This document shows, piece after piece, positions 1 through 5,414 of a stretch of 9,312 nt of DNA (its first letter is position 1; each line of letters opens with the position of its first letter). The notes under the pieces are model-generated. The model was not told the origin of the DNA. It saw nothing but the letters and a program-made list of their open reading frames with translations, and ran no database searches. The stretch comes from Mayfieldus profundus (GTDB lineage: Bacteria > Actinomycetota > Thermoleophilia > Solirubrobacterales > 70-9), in the NCBI GenBank assembly GCA_038040325.1, contig JBBPIM010000058.1, forward strand, positions 1-9,312. Reading direction: 5' to 3'. The position numbers and the translations under genes are program-made.

Positions 1-1
1 C

Positions 2-895
2 GACTACATCGAGCACCTGCACATCTGCTCGACCCACGACTTCATGCTCTTCTTCACCAACCGCGGCAAGGTCTATCGCAGCAAGGTCTACGAGCTGCCG
101 GAGGGCTCACGCACCTCGAAGGGCAGCGCCCTGGTCAACGTCCTGCCGCTCAGCGAAGGCGAGCGCGTGATGGCGGTGATCCCGACCCGCGACTTCAAGG
201 AGGGCAAGTACCTCGTCTGCGCGACGGCCAAGGGTCAGGTGAAGAAGACCGAGTTCACCGCCTACAACACCCCGATCCGCGCCGACGGGATCATCGCGAT
301 CAAGATTCGCAAGGGCGACGAGCTGGTCCAGGTCCGACTCACCAGCGGCAAGGACGACCTGCTGCTGGTCTCCAAGTCCTGCCACGCGTCGCGCTTCGCG
401 GAGAAGCTGGTGCGGCCGATGGCACGCGACACCGGCGGGGTGAAGGGGATGAACGTCGCCAACAAGGGCAACAGGGTGCTTGCGATGGACGTGGCCCGCG
501 ACGACACCGAGCTGTTCGTGGTCACCGAGAACGGCTACGGCAAGCGCACCCCGGTCTCCGAGTACCCGGTGAAGGGGCGCGGGACCAAGGGCGTGCTGAC
601 CGCGAAGCTGACCACCAAGAAGGGCGGGCTTGCCGGCGCGCTGATCGTGCGCGAGCACCAGGACCTGCTGTTCATCTCCCAGAACGGGATGGTGCAGCGC
701 ACCTCGGTGAGCGGGATCTCGCAGATGGGCCGCCCGACCCAGGGTGTCAGGGTGATGAACATGAAGGACGACGACCGGGTCAGCGCCGTGGCTCTGGTGG
801 TCGAGTCCGGGGACACCGGAGCGGAGGCCGACGATGCCGCGGAGGCCGCGGCCGACGGCGAGCTGGAGGCTGCGGCGGCTGAGGCCGCGGAGTGA
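2..895 (+). CDS. gyrA: DNA gyrase subunit A, C-terminal part (5'-truncated)
   Basis: Gyrase A cuts and rejoins DNA in the GyrA2GyrB2 complex that introduces negative supercoils; its C-terminal domain wraps DNA. The window edge cuts the gene, leaving 297 codons plus TGA in the frame beginning at base 2. The opening residues (DYIEHLHICSTHDFML, then FFTNRGKVY) match the strand that follows the GyrA box in this family, so catalytic tyrosine and GyrA box both lie upstream of the window. Repeated pinwheel-blade signatures are visible: RGKVY and LPEGSR near the start, YGKRTPVSEYPVKGRGTKGV at 537-596, and NGMVQRTSVSGI then GRPTQGVRVMN further on. The protein ends in an acidic Ala/Glu/Asp tail of about 30 residues, a tail type known to modulate wrapping in some gyrases. 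ParC is the alternative, but blade content and position beside an SDR and a kinase/FHA cluster favour gyrA. Confidence 0.95.
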   Translation, partial: DYIEHLHICSTHDFMLFFTNRGKVYRSKVYELPEGSRTSKGSALVNVLPLSEGERVMAVIPTRDFKEGKYLVCATAKGQVKKTEFTAYNTPIRADGIIAIKIRKGDELVQVRLTSGKDDLLLVSKSCHASRFAEKLVRPMARDTGGVKGMNVANKGNRVLAMDVARDDTELFVVTENGYGKRTPVSEYPVKGRGTKGVLTAKLTTKKGGLAGALIVREHQDLLFISQNGMVQRTSVSGISQMGRPTQGVRVMNMKDDDRVSAVALVVESGDTGAEADDAAEAAADGELEAAAAEAAE

Positions 896-1770
896 TGCAG
901 CTACGCGGCCGAAATGCCCTGCTCACCGGCGCGGCCGGTGGCCTCGGCCACTACATCGCGCGCTCGCTGGCCGACGAGGGCGTCAACCTGGTGCTCTCCG
1001 ACCTGCCGGAGCTGGAGCCGGAGCTCGAGCCCTTGGTTGCCGAGTTGCGCCAGCGCGGGATCGTGGTGGAGACCGTGCCCGCCGACCTCTCGGACGCGGA
1101 GCAGGCGGAGCGGCTGATCGCCGCGGCGGAGGAGGCGCTGGCGGCGCTCGACATCCTCGTCAACAACGCCGGCCTCGAGTTCGGCGGCGGCTTCATGCAG
1201 CGCACGCCGGCCGAGCTCGAGCTGATCGCGCAGGTGAACCTGACCGCGGTGATGCTGACCACCCGGGCGGCGCTGCCGGGAATGCTGGAGCGCGGCGGCG
1301 GGCACGTCGTCAACCTCGCCTCGATCGCGGGCAAGACCGCACCCCCGTTTCTGGCCTCCTACGTGGCCACCAAGCACGCCGTTGTCGGCTTCACCCACTC
1401 GTTGCGGGCCGAGCTCGGAGAGGAGGGCATCGGCTTCTCGGCGATCTGCCCCACCTTCATCTCGCGCGTCGGGATGTACGGGCGCCTCGAGGACAAGGTC
1501 TCCGACCCGCCGCCGGGGCTGGCGACGCTTCCACCCGAGCGGGTCGGAGCGGCGGTGGTGAAGGCGATTCGCGAGGACCGCGCCGAGATCGTGGTCGCCT
1601 CGCCACTGGTGCGGCCGCTGATCCTGCTGAGCGCAATGGCTCCGCGTCTGACCACACAGCTGTTTCGCAACAAGCGCATGCGCGAATTCGCCGAGGATTT
1701 CTCGCGCGCGAAGGAGGCTTCTCCGAAAACGGCGGGGGAGAAGCGGGCGGTCACCGAGACCCGCGACTGA
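895..1770 (+). CDS. Short-chain dehydrogenase/reductase (SDR), classical type
   Basis: This is an NAD(P)-dependent oxidoreductase of the classical SDR family, 291 residues from the ATG. The Rossmann cofactor motif TGAAGGLG is at residues 11-18 and NNAG at 90-93. The catalytic set is complete: N115, S143, and Y156-x-x-x-K160 (YVATK). D36 at the end of the second strand suggests a preference for NAD(H), an inference from family rules. The roughly 55 C-terminal residues carry a hydrophobic stretch (PLVRPLILLSAMAP) and a charged tail, resembling SDRs that associate with membranes or act on lipids. The substrate cannot be read from sequence. The ATG overlaps the gyrA stop by one base (TGATG), so translation is probably coupled to gyrA. 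A GTG three bases earlier (892) is an alternative start; GAGG at 881-884 is better spaced for the ATG. Confidence 0.9.
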   Translation: MQLRGRNALLTGAAGGLGHYIARSLADEGVNLVLSDLPELEPELEPLVAELRQRGIVVETVPADLSDAEQAERLIAAAEEALAALDILVNNAGLEFGGGFMQRTPAELELIAQVNLTAVMLTTRAALPGMLERGGGHVVNLASIAGKTAPPFLASYVATKHAVVGFTHSLRAELGEEGIGFSAICPTFISRVGMYGRLEDKVSDPPPGLATLPPERVGAAVVKAIREDRAEIVVASPLVRPLILLSAMAPRLTTQLFRNKRMREFAEDFSRAKEASPKTAGEKRAVTETRD

Positions 1771-1786
1771 GCTACCTGCTTGAATT

Positions 1787-1812
1787 GGATCACCGGAGAA
1801 AGGAGGTGGTCC
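1787..1812 (+). promoter_or_regulatory. SD-sequestering hairpin with an anti-SD mimic
   Basis: GGATCACC (1787-1794) can pair with GGTGGTCC (1805-1812) over 8 bp, including one G-U pair, leaving a 10-base loop that still shows GGAGAAAGGA. The left arm equals the first eight bases of the 16S rRNA 3' tail (GGATCACCTCCTTT), so it acts as an internal copy of the anti-SD. Folding would hide part of the strong SD from ribosomes; ribosome binding would have to open it. The base pairing is seen directly; a regulatory role is inferred. Confidence 0.5.
1799..1812 (+). promoter_or_regulatory. Maximal-length Shine-Dalgarno sequence
   Basis: AAAGGAGGTGGTCC differs from the exact complement of the conserved 16S rRNA 3' end (AAAGGAGGTGATCC) at one position, and that difference still gives a G-U pair. 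All 14 bases can therefore pair with the anti-SD tail; ordinary SDs use 4-6. The AGGAGG core lies 10 bases before a TTG that opens a 14-codon ORF. This was compared with the general bacterial 16S tail, as this organism's rRNA is not in the window. Confidence 0.6.
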
Positions 1813-1816
1813 TAAC

Positions 1817-1861
1817 TTGAGTCACATGCTTTTCGGGACGCTGGAGGTGCAGGGCCGCTAG
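1817..1861 (+). CDS. Possible 14-residue micro-ORF (leader peptide candidate)
   Basis: A TTG placed 10 bases after the AGGAGG core opens a frame of 14 codons ending in TAG, read as MSHMLFGTLEVQGR. An internal ATG at 1826 would give an 11-residue form ending in the same LEVQGR, but it sits 19 bases from the SD core. The peptide has no signal sequence, no run of one amino acid as in classical attenuator leaders, and no family I can name. The only support is the unusually strong SD and the stop codon lying in the base of the next stem. It may be a translated peptide, a decoy that positions ribosomes, or a chance ORF. Confidence 0.4.
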   Translation: MSHMLFGTLEVQGR

Positions 1862-1871
1862 TGCGGTTCTG

Positions 1872-1892
1872 GCCGGCGCCGTTGGCGCCGGC
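1872..1892 (+). repeat. Perfect 9-bp inverted repeat with a 3-base loop
   Basis: GCCGGCGCC (1872-1880) and GGCGCCGGC (1884-1892) are perfect inverted copies around GTT. The hairpin is nested inside GTGCGG (1861-1866) pairing with CCGCAC (1918-1923); that outer stem can extend to 8 bp (1859-1866 with 1918-1925, the last a T-G pair) and takes in the micro-ORF stop codon. No T-run follows, so this is not a standard terminator. It is read as part of the structured RNA proposed for this gap. Confidence 0.55.
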
Positions 1893-2039
1893 ACAGGCAG
1901 GTCAGGCGGCGAAGCGGCCGCACTGATCTGGCGGGCCGCCTGGTGGAATCCACCCCGGGCACCGGCGAGAAGGGGAGGCTGGACTCACGTCCCATCCGGC
2001 CACCGATTCCCGCCTCGCTTTGCTCCCGCACCTTTGTGC

Positions 2040-2067
2040 AAGGGCCGCCTCTTCGGAGGCGGCCCTT
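2040..2067. terminator. Strong UUCG-capped hairpin between convergent units, probable terminator
   Basis: AAGGGCCGCCTC (2040-2051) and GAGGCGGCCCTT (2056-2067) form a perfect 12-bp stem closed by C(TTCG)G, an exceptionally stable tetraloop in the plus-strand transcript. It sits 17 bases beyond the HNH stop on the minus strand and at the end of the structured plus-strand gap, so it can serve both convergent units. The T-tail is short on both strands (TTT then GCG on plus), common in high-GC actinobacteria. The tetraloop orientation favours the plus-strand transcript. Confidence 0.75.
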
Positions 2068-2084
2068 TGCGTCCGCGTCCGCCG

Positions 2085-2705
2085 TCAGGCGGGTGCGAGG
2101 TACGGCTGCCAGGCGTGGGGGATGGAGGGACTGGCGATGCGGATGAACACCGTCGGGCCTGGGGCGCGGGGCTTGGTGCGCGGGTGCATGCGGATCTCCC
2201 GTGGCAGCCGGTTTCCCTTGCGCCGGTTGCAGGCGGCGCAGGAGGCGACGATGTTCTCCCAGACCGACTTGCCGCCGCGGCTGCGGGGGATCACGTGGTC
2301 GACGGTCAGCCCCGGCTTGCGGGACCCGCAGTACTGGCAGGTCCAGGCGTCCCGGGCAAGCACGGCCTTGCGGGTGATCTTGCGACGGTGCGCGTCCCGC
2401 GGCACGCGCACGTAGGCGACCAGCCGGATCACGGTGGGCCGGTCCATCTGCAGCCTCTCAGAACGAAGCGGGCCCTCGGCCCGCTCCAGCAGCTGCGCCT
2501 TTGCCTTCAATAGGAGTACGGCCGCCCTCCGTACCGTGCATACGTTGATCGGCTCGTGGGTGGCGTTGAGCACCAGCACCCGGCCGTTGCCGAGGGCGCG
2601 GCTGCCGTTCACGTGGCCGTTGCCGTTGGCGGCCGCACCGTTGTTCGACCCCGGGCCTACGGTTGTGGCCCGCCCTGCGGTGGCCGAGGCGCCTTTTCGA
2701 GCCAT
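2085..2705 (-). CDS. HNH endonuclease family protein
   Basis: This 206-residue protein carries a complete HNH (beta-beta-alpha-metal) nuclease motif: C123-x-x-C126, then D136-H137 in DHVIPRSRGG, N151, and C156-x-x-C159-N160. The four cysteines should bind a structural zinc; H137 and N151 belong to the catalytic set. Residues 42-110 match the N-terminal part of widespread actinobacterial HNH proteins (LNATHEPINV, then RPTVIRLVAYVRVP). Family members are usually annotated only as HNH endonucleases and their DNA target is unknown. The first 40 or so residues are low complexity, rich in Gly, Asn and Ala, and probably disordered. The start chosen is the ATG at 2705; the frame stays open upstream into pheA, but that part has out-of-frame composition. 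No clear SD precedes it. It begins 31 bases after the pheA stop and is probably co-transcribed with it. Confidence 0.9.
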   Translation of the reverse strand: MARKGASATAGRATTVGPGSNNGAAANGNGHVNGSRALGNGRVLVLNATHEPINVCTVRRAAVLLLKAKAQLLERAEGPLRSERLQMDRPTVIRLVAYVRVPRDAHRRKITRKAVLARDAWTCQYCGSRKPGLTVDHVIPRSRGGKSVWENIVASCAACNRRKGNRLPREIRMHPRTKPRAPGPTVFIRIASPSIPHAWQPYLAPA

Positions 2706-2736
2706 GGTGCCGCCGGATTCTAGAGGGTGACCTCGC

Positions 2737-3582
2737 TCAGCCCGTCGGATAGGAGCCGAGCACCCGAACCGACTCGGCCTTGCCGCGCAGCGCCTCGATC
2801 GCCTGACCCACCACCTGCTCCGACAGAGCGCCCTCGAGGTCGATGAAGAACATGTAGCGGCCGAGACCCTGGCGAAGCGGCCGCGACTCGATGCGGGTGA
2901 GGTTGATCCGCCGGCCGGAGAACTCGAGCAGCGCCTCGACCAGGGCACCCGGGTGGTCTTCGCCCAGCTCCGAGAACACCAGCGATGTCTTCCAGGGGCC
3001 GTCGCCCTGCGGCTCGGTCCCGCGGGGCGCGATCCACACGAATCGGGTCAGGTTGTCGTGCGAGTCCTCGACGCCCTCGCTCAGCACCACGCACCCGTAA
3101 AGCTCTGCCGCCCCTCTTGCTCCGAGGGCGGCCCAGTCCTGGTCGGACTCGCTCACAGTGCGGACAGCCTCGGCCGTGCTGGGAGCCGCCCGCACCTCGG
3201 CACCTGCGAGCCGCTCGCGGATGAATCCGGCGCACTGGGCGCTCGCCTGCGGATGGGAGAGGACCACCGCGATCCTTTCGAGGGGGATCTGCTCGCGGGC
3301 GATCAGGCTGGTCCGGATCGGATAGTCGTACTCACCGACGATCGCCACCGACTCCGCCTCCAGCGCGAGCGTGTCGAGCGTCGCCCGCACCGATCCCTCG
3401 ATCGAGTTCTCGAACGGAACGAGGGCGCGGTCCGCCTCGCCGCGCTCGACCGCCACTATCGCGTCATAGATCGTCGCGGTCTGGACCGGCTCGAAGTCGC
3501 CGCTGCCGGCGGTGGCCTCGCGCAGGGCGTCCTCGGTGAAGGTGCCAGCCGGTCCGAGATAGGCGATCCGCACGCCGCTCAA
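2737..3582 (-). CDS. pheA: Prephenate dehydratase
   Basis: The enzyme converts prephenate to phenylpyruvate in phenylalanine biosynthesis. It is a monofunctional form of 281 residues, the usual length, with no chorismate mutase domain. The dehydratase domain shows LGPAGTF at 9-15, PFENSIEG at 56-63, and the catalytic T179-R180-F181. A C-terminal ACT domain (about 199-275) has the GAL (212-214) and ESRP (232-235) motifs that bind phenylalanine in this family, so allosteric control by Phe is expected, followed by YMFFIDLEG. The TTG start at 3582 overlaps the DUF4446 stop as TTGA, implying translational coupling. A GTG at 3573 would give the family-typical MRIAYLGPAG and is a serious alternative. 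Neither has a strong SD. The HNH gene follows 31 bases downstream on the same strand. Confidence 0.95.
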   Translation of the reverse strand: MSGVRIAYLGPAGTFTEDALREATAGSGDFEPVQTATIYDAIVAVERGEADRALVPFENSIEGSVRATLDTLALEAESVAIVGEYDYPIRTSLIAREQIPLERIAVVLSHPQASAQCAGFIRERLAGAEVRAAPSTAEAVRTVSESDQDWAALGARGAAELYGCVVLSEGVEDSHDNLTRFVWIAPRGTEPQGDGPWKTSLVFSELGEDHPGALVEALLEFSGRRINLTRIESRPLRQGLGRYMFFIDLEGALSEQVVGQAIEALRGKAESVRVLGSYPTG

Positions 3583-4076
3583 TCCGTCCGGCCGCCCATC
3601 GCGGCCTCCAGCGCCTGACGCTCCTCCGGCGATAGGTCGAACTCGGACTGCCCCCCGACCACGGGCTTTGCGTAGAGGCGCGCCTGGTCGCGGTGCAGGA
3701 TCGAGGACAGCACCACACCCGTGCCGGCCGCGTTGAGCAGGGCCACCGAGCTGGACTGCTGCCCGGTCATCTCGCCCATCGCGTCGTAGCGCACCACGCC
3801 GCAGTGGGAGATCGCATCGTCAAGCCGCTGGTCCAACGCCGTGTCGCGCGCCTCCAGCCTGCGCACGCCCTCCTCGACCTGTCCCGCCAGGGCGGTCAGC
3901 CGCTGCTCCAGTTCGCCGGCATGCTGGACCAGGTCGCGGCCGCCCTCGCCGAGGATCGTCTCCTGCGCCTCGCGCAGCCGGCGCAGCCGGCGCGCCAGCA
4001 GCAGGGCGGCAACGAGGCCGGCGACGGCGAGCGCCGCGGCGGCGAGCGCGGCGATGAAGGCGGTGTCCGAATCCAC
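3579..4076 (-). CDS. DUF4446 family membrane-anchored coiled-coil protein
   Basis: The protein has 165 residues. Residues 7-28 form one transmembrane helix, followed by an Arg-rich stretch (29-36) that favours a cytoplasmic C-terminal part. A predicted coiled coil (about 32-90) leads into a conserved C-terminal domain with VVRYDAMGEMTGQQS (94-108), SSVALLNAAGTGVVLSSI (109-126) and YAKPVVGG (135-142), ending in LSPEERQAL. This is the signature I know as DUF4446; its function is unknown. The GTG start at 4076 has no SD but lies six bases after a possible -10, so the mRNA may be leaderless. The stop overlaps the pheA start, making this the first gene of a DUF4446-pheA-HNH unit. Confidence 0.85.
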   Translation of the reverse strand: MDSDTAFIAALAAAALAVAGLVAALLLARRLRRLREAQETILGEGGRDLVQHAGELEQRLTALAGQVEEGVRRLEARDTALDQRLDDAISHCGVVRYDAMGEMTGQQSSSVALLNAAGTGVVLSSILHRDQARLYAKPVVGGQSEFDLSPEERQALEAAMGGRTD

Positions 4077-4082
4077 GCGCGC

Positions 4083-4111
4083 AGAATAGTGAGGGGATGG
4101 AGGTCAGTCAG
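4083..4111 (-). promoter_or_regulatory. Candidate promoter for a leaderless DUF4446-pheA-HNH transcript
   Basis: On the minus strand, CTGACT (4111-4106) and TATTCT (4088-4083) each match four of six bases of the -35 and -10 consensus, with 17 bases between them. Transcription starting seven bases after the -10 would begin at the GTG start codon (4076). That fits the absence of an SD there and the frequency of leaderless mRNAs in actinobacteria. The hexamer match is moderate, so the call is tentative. Confidence 0.4.
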
Positions 4112-4165
4112 ACGATGGAGGGTGCGAAAAGCGATGACCCCGAGATCCGACGCATTGCAGCGCCC

Positions 4166-5242
4166 TTACTGGAAGGTGACGTCGTAGCTGGCCGAGTTGT
4201 TGTCCGAGACCTGCTCCCCGGGCACCGGGTTGACCTCGACGTCGAGCGTGGTCTGTCCCTTCGGCGCGGGGGTGAGGGGGATCGCCACCGACTGCGTCTC
4301 GCCTGGCGCGATGGTGGAGATCTGCTGCTCGATCGGCTCCCCGCCGTCGACCGCGACAGAGAGCGTCACGCCGCTCTCCTCGGACTCGCCCTGGTTTTGG
4401 ACCTGGACCTCCAGCTCGGGCGCGCCGCCGGTCGAGACGGTGACCGGCACCCCTTCCTCGAGCACCTGGCCGTTGGCGGACACCTGAATCAGGCCCAGTC
4501 CGTGGACGCCGGGTGTGGCGGCTGCCTGGGCGCCGCTGACCTGGCTCAGCGCATCGTCGACGGTCGTGCTGTCGAGCCAGCTGATGTCGGGCAGGAACTT
4601 GCTGGCGGGGATCGTGACTCCCTCGATTCCCTCCTTTTGAAGCACGTCCTCCATCTCCGGCTTGGCGATGTCGCGATAGATCACGTCGCTGGCCAGCAGC
4701 GCCTGCATCTGGTCGGTGATCGCATCGATCGCCGCCTCGCGTCCCTCGCTGCCGAGGGCGGTGGGCATCCGGTCGGAGATCTCGGTGAGCGCGTCGCGCC
4801 GCAGCTCCATGGCTTGCAAGAACGCGTCCTGTGCCTGGCTCATGTCGCCCGGTACGTCGAGCTTCTCGGTGCGGCTGAAGAGGCTGTCGAGGCCGCCGCG
4901 GTCGGAGGCGATCTCAGCCTCGAACTCGGTGGTGCTCAACGATCCCGGGTCCTCGAGCCTGCCAAAGAAATTGTCGCTGACCTGCTGGGCACCGTCGACG
5001 ATCGCCGCGACATCGCGGGAGTAGTCCTTCAAGGCTCGCTCCTTACGGGCGTCGAGGCAGCCGCGCACGCCGAGCACCAGCAGGATCAGGATCAGCAGCC
5101 CGCCGCCGACCGCGATCGCGCGGCGAATCAGGAACTGCTGCCGCGCCGAACGCGGCGGCCGTGGCCGCCGCGGCCGGGGCGGGGCGGATGACGTCTCCCG
5201 GGTGTCTGTCGCTAGCGGTGGATCCTCGTCGGGGAAGTCCAA
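4166..5242 (-). CDS. Single-pass membrane protein with C-terminal CARDB-like domain
   Basis: I recognise no named family for the full protein (358 residues). The order is a cytoplasmic Pro/Arg-rich N-terminus (1-40, densest at 21-33), one transmembrane helix (about 42-60, GGGLLILILLVLG), a mostly helical region (66-226), and a C-terminal beta domain (274-358). That last domain has the CARDB look: LEVQVQNQGESEESGVTLSV, then VDGGEPIEQQ, IAPGETQSVAIPL and a final DNNSASYDV. CARDB domains are extracellular adhesion-like folds, so this part should lie outside the membrane. The start chosen is TTG 5242: GGAGG (5253-5249) sits six bases before it. A GTG at 5263 and an ATG at 5434 have no such SD, and the latter runs into the kinase gene. 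It is divergent from the kinase, hinting at shared control; role in envelope biology is inference. Confidence 0.75.
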   Translation of the reverse strand: MDFPDEDPPLATDTRETSSAPPRPRRPRPPRSARQQFLIRRAIAVGGGLLILILLVLGVRGCLDARKERALKDYSRDVAAIVDGAQQVSDNFFGRLEDPGSLSTTEFEAEIASDRGGLDSLFSRTEKLDVPGDMSQAQDAFLQAMELRRDALTEISDRMPTALGSEGREAAIDAITDQMQALLASDVIYRDIAKPEMEDVLQKEGIEGVTIPASKFLPDISWLDSTTVDDALSQVSGAQAAATPGVHGLGLIQVSANGQVLEEGVPVTVSTGGAPELEVQVQNQGESEESGVTLSVAVDGGEPIEQQISTIAPGETQSVAIPLTPAPKGQTTLDVEVNPVPGEQVSDNNSASYDVTFQ

Positions 5243-5248
5243 ACCAGG

Positions 5249-5253
5249 CCTCC
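5249..5253 (-). promoter_or_regulatory. Ribosome binding site that decides the TTG start of the CARDB protein
   Basis: On the minus strand GGAGG lies six bases before TTG at 5242. The frame is open for another 64 codons upstream, so this SD is the main reason to shorten the gene to the TTG. The rest of the 172-base divergent gap to the kinase start contains no promoter pair I would defend. Confidence 0.6.
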
Positions 5254-5403
5254 GAAGGGGCACGGTGAAGTGGCCGGAAGTATGAAGCGTTGCCCCGCGG
5301 CAGCGCCAGCACGCGCGAGCCAGGCAGGAAACCTTGCGTTTTTCGCTCTGCGGCCGGTTCGCCCGATGCACGGGCAGGATCGGCGTCGGCCCCGCCGAAG
5401 CGG

Positions 5404-5409
5404 AAGGAG
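5404..5409 (+). promoter_or_regulatory. Ribosome binding site that decides the kinase GTG start
   Basis: AAGGAG lies five bases before GTG 5415 and only two before GTG 5412. The conserved kinase domain begins about nine residues after this start, whereas the longer frame from ATG 5334 adds 27 residues without kinase similarity. The SD therefore supports 5415. Confidence 0.7.
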
Positions 5410-5414
5410 CCGTG

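Larger units (their letters stand above)
1771..2067 (+). ncRNA. Putative structured RNA or leader in the gene-free gap after the SDR
   Basis: No conventional gene lies between the SDR stop and the end of the HNH gene (about 314 bases), but the plus strand is full of ordered structure. In order it holds an 8-bp SD-sequestering hairpin (1787-1812), a 14-codon ORF (1817-1861), a stem of about 8 bp starting at the ORF stop (1859-1866 with 1918-1925) enclosing a perfect 9-bp hairpin (1872-1892), a GGTGG/CCACC hairpin (1942-1954), a GGAC/GTCC hairpin (1981-1992), and a 12-bp UUCG hairpin (2040-2067). No plus-strand gene follows until 5415, so a transcript ending at that hairpin would be a stand-alone RNA or a 3' extension of the gyrA-SDR message. 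I see no tRNA, tmRNA, SRP RNA or RNase P RNA hallmark. No separate promoter was convincing. Confidence 0.4.

Noticed and set aside
834..1820. 328-codon plus-strand frame overlapping the SDR
   Set aside because: Arg/Gly/Ala-rich, no motifs, while the overlapping frame has every SDR catalytic residue.
1771..2067. tmRNA, tRNA, RNase P or SRP RNA in the gap
   Set aside because: No CCA end, T-loop, GAGGAAAGTC-type or SRP tetraloop-helix hallmark; the micro-ORF does not end in an ssrA-like tag.
2706..2948. Upstream extension of the HNH gene into pheA
   Set aside because: The extra 81 residues are out-of-frame pheA sequence; family similarity starts after the ATG at 2705.
3967..4000. Repeated GCGCAGCCGGC units as a DNA repeat
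   Set aside because: They encode the RRLRRLR stretch in DUF4446 and are explained by codon use.
4097..5191. 364-codon plus-strand open frame opposite the CARDB-like protein
   Set aside because: Its composition is that of an antisense shadow (Leu/Asp/Arg/His-rich); the minus strand has a TM helix, a beta domain and a good SD.
5334..5414. Longer kinase start at ATG 5334
   Set aside because: No SD before it and no kinase similarity in the added residues; AAGGAG before GTG 5415 fits better.
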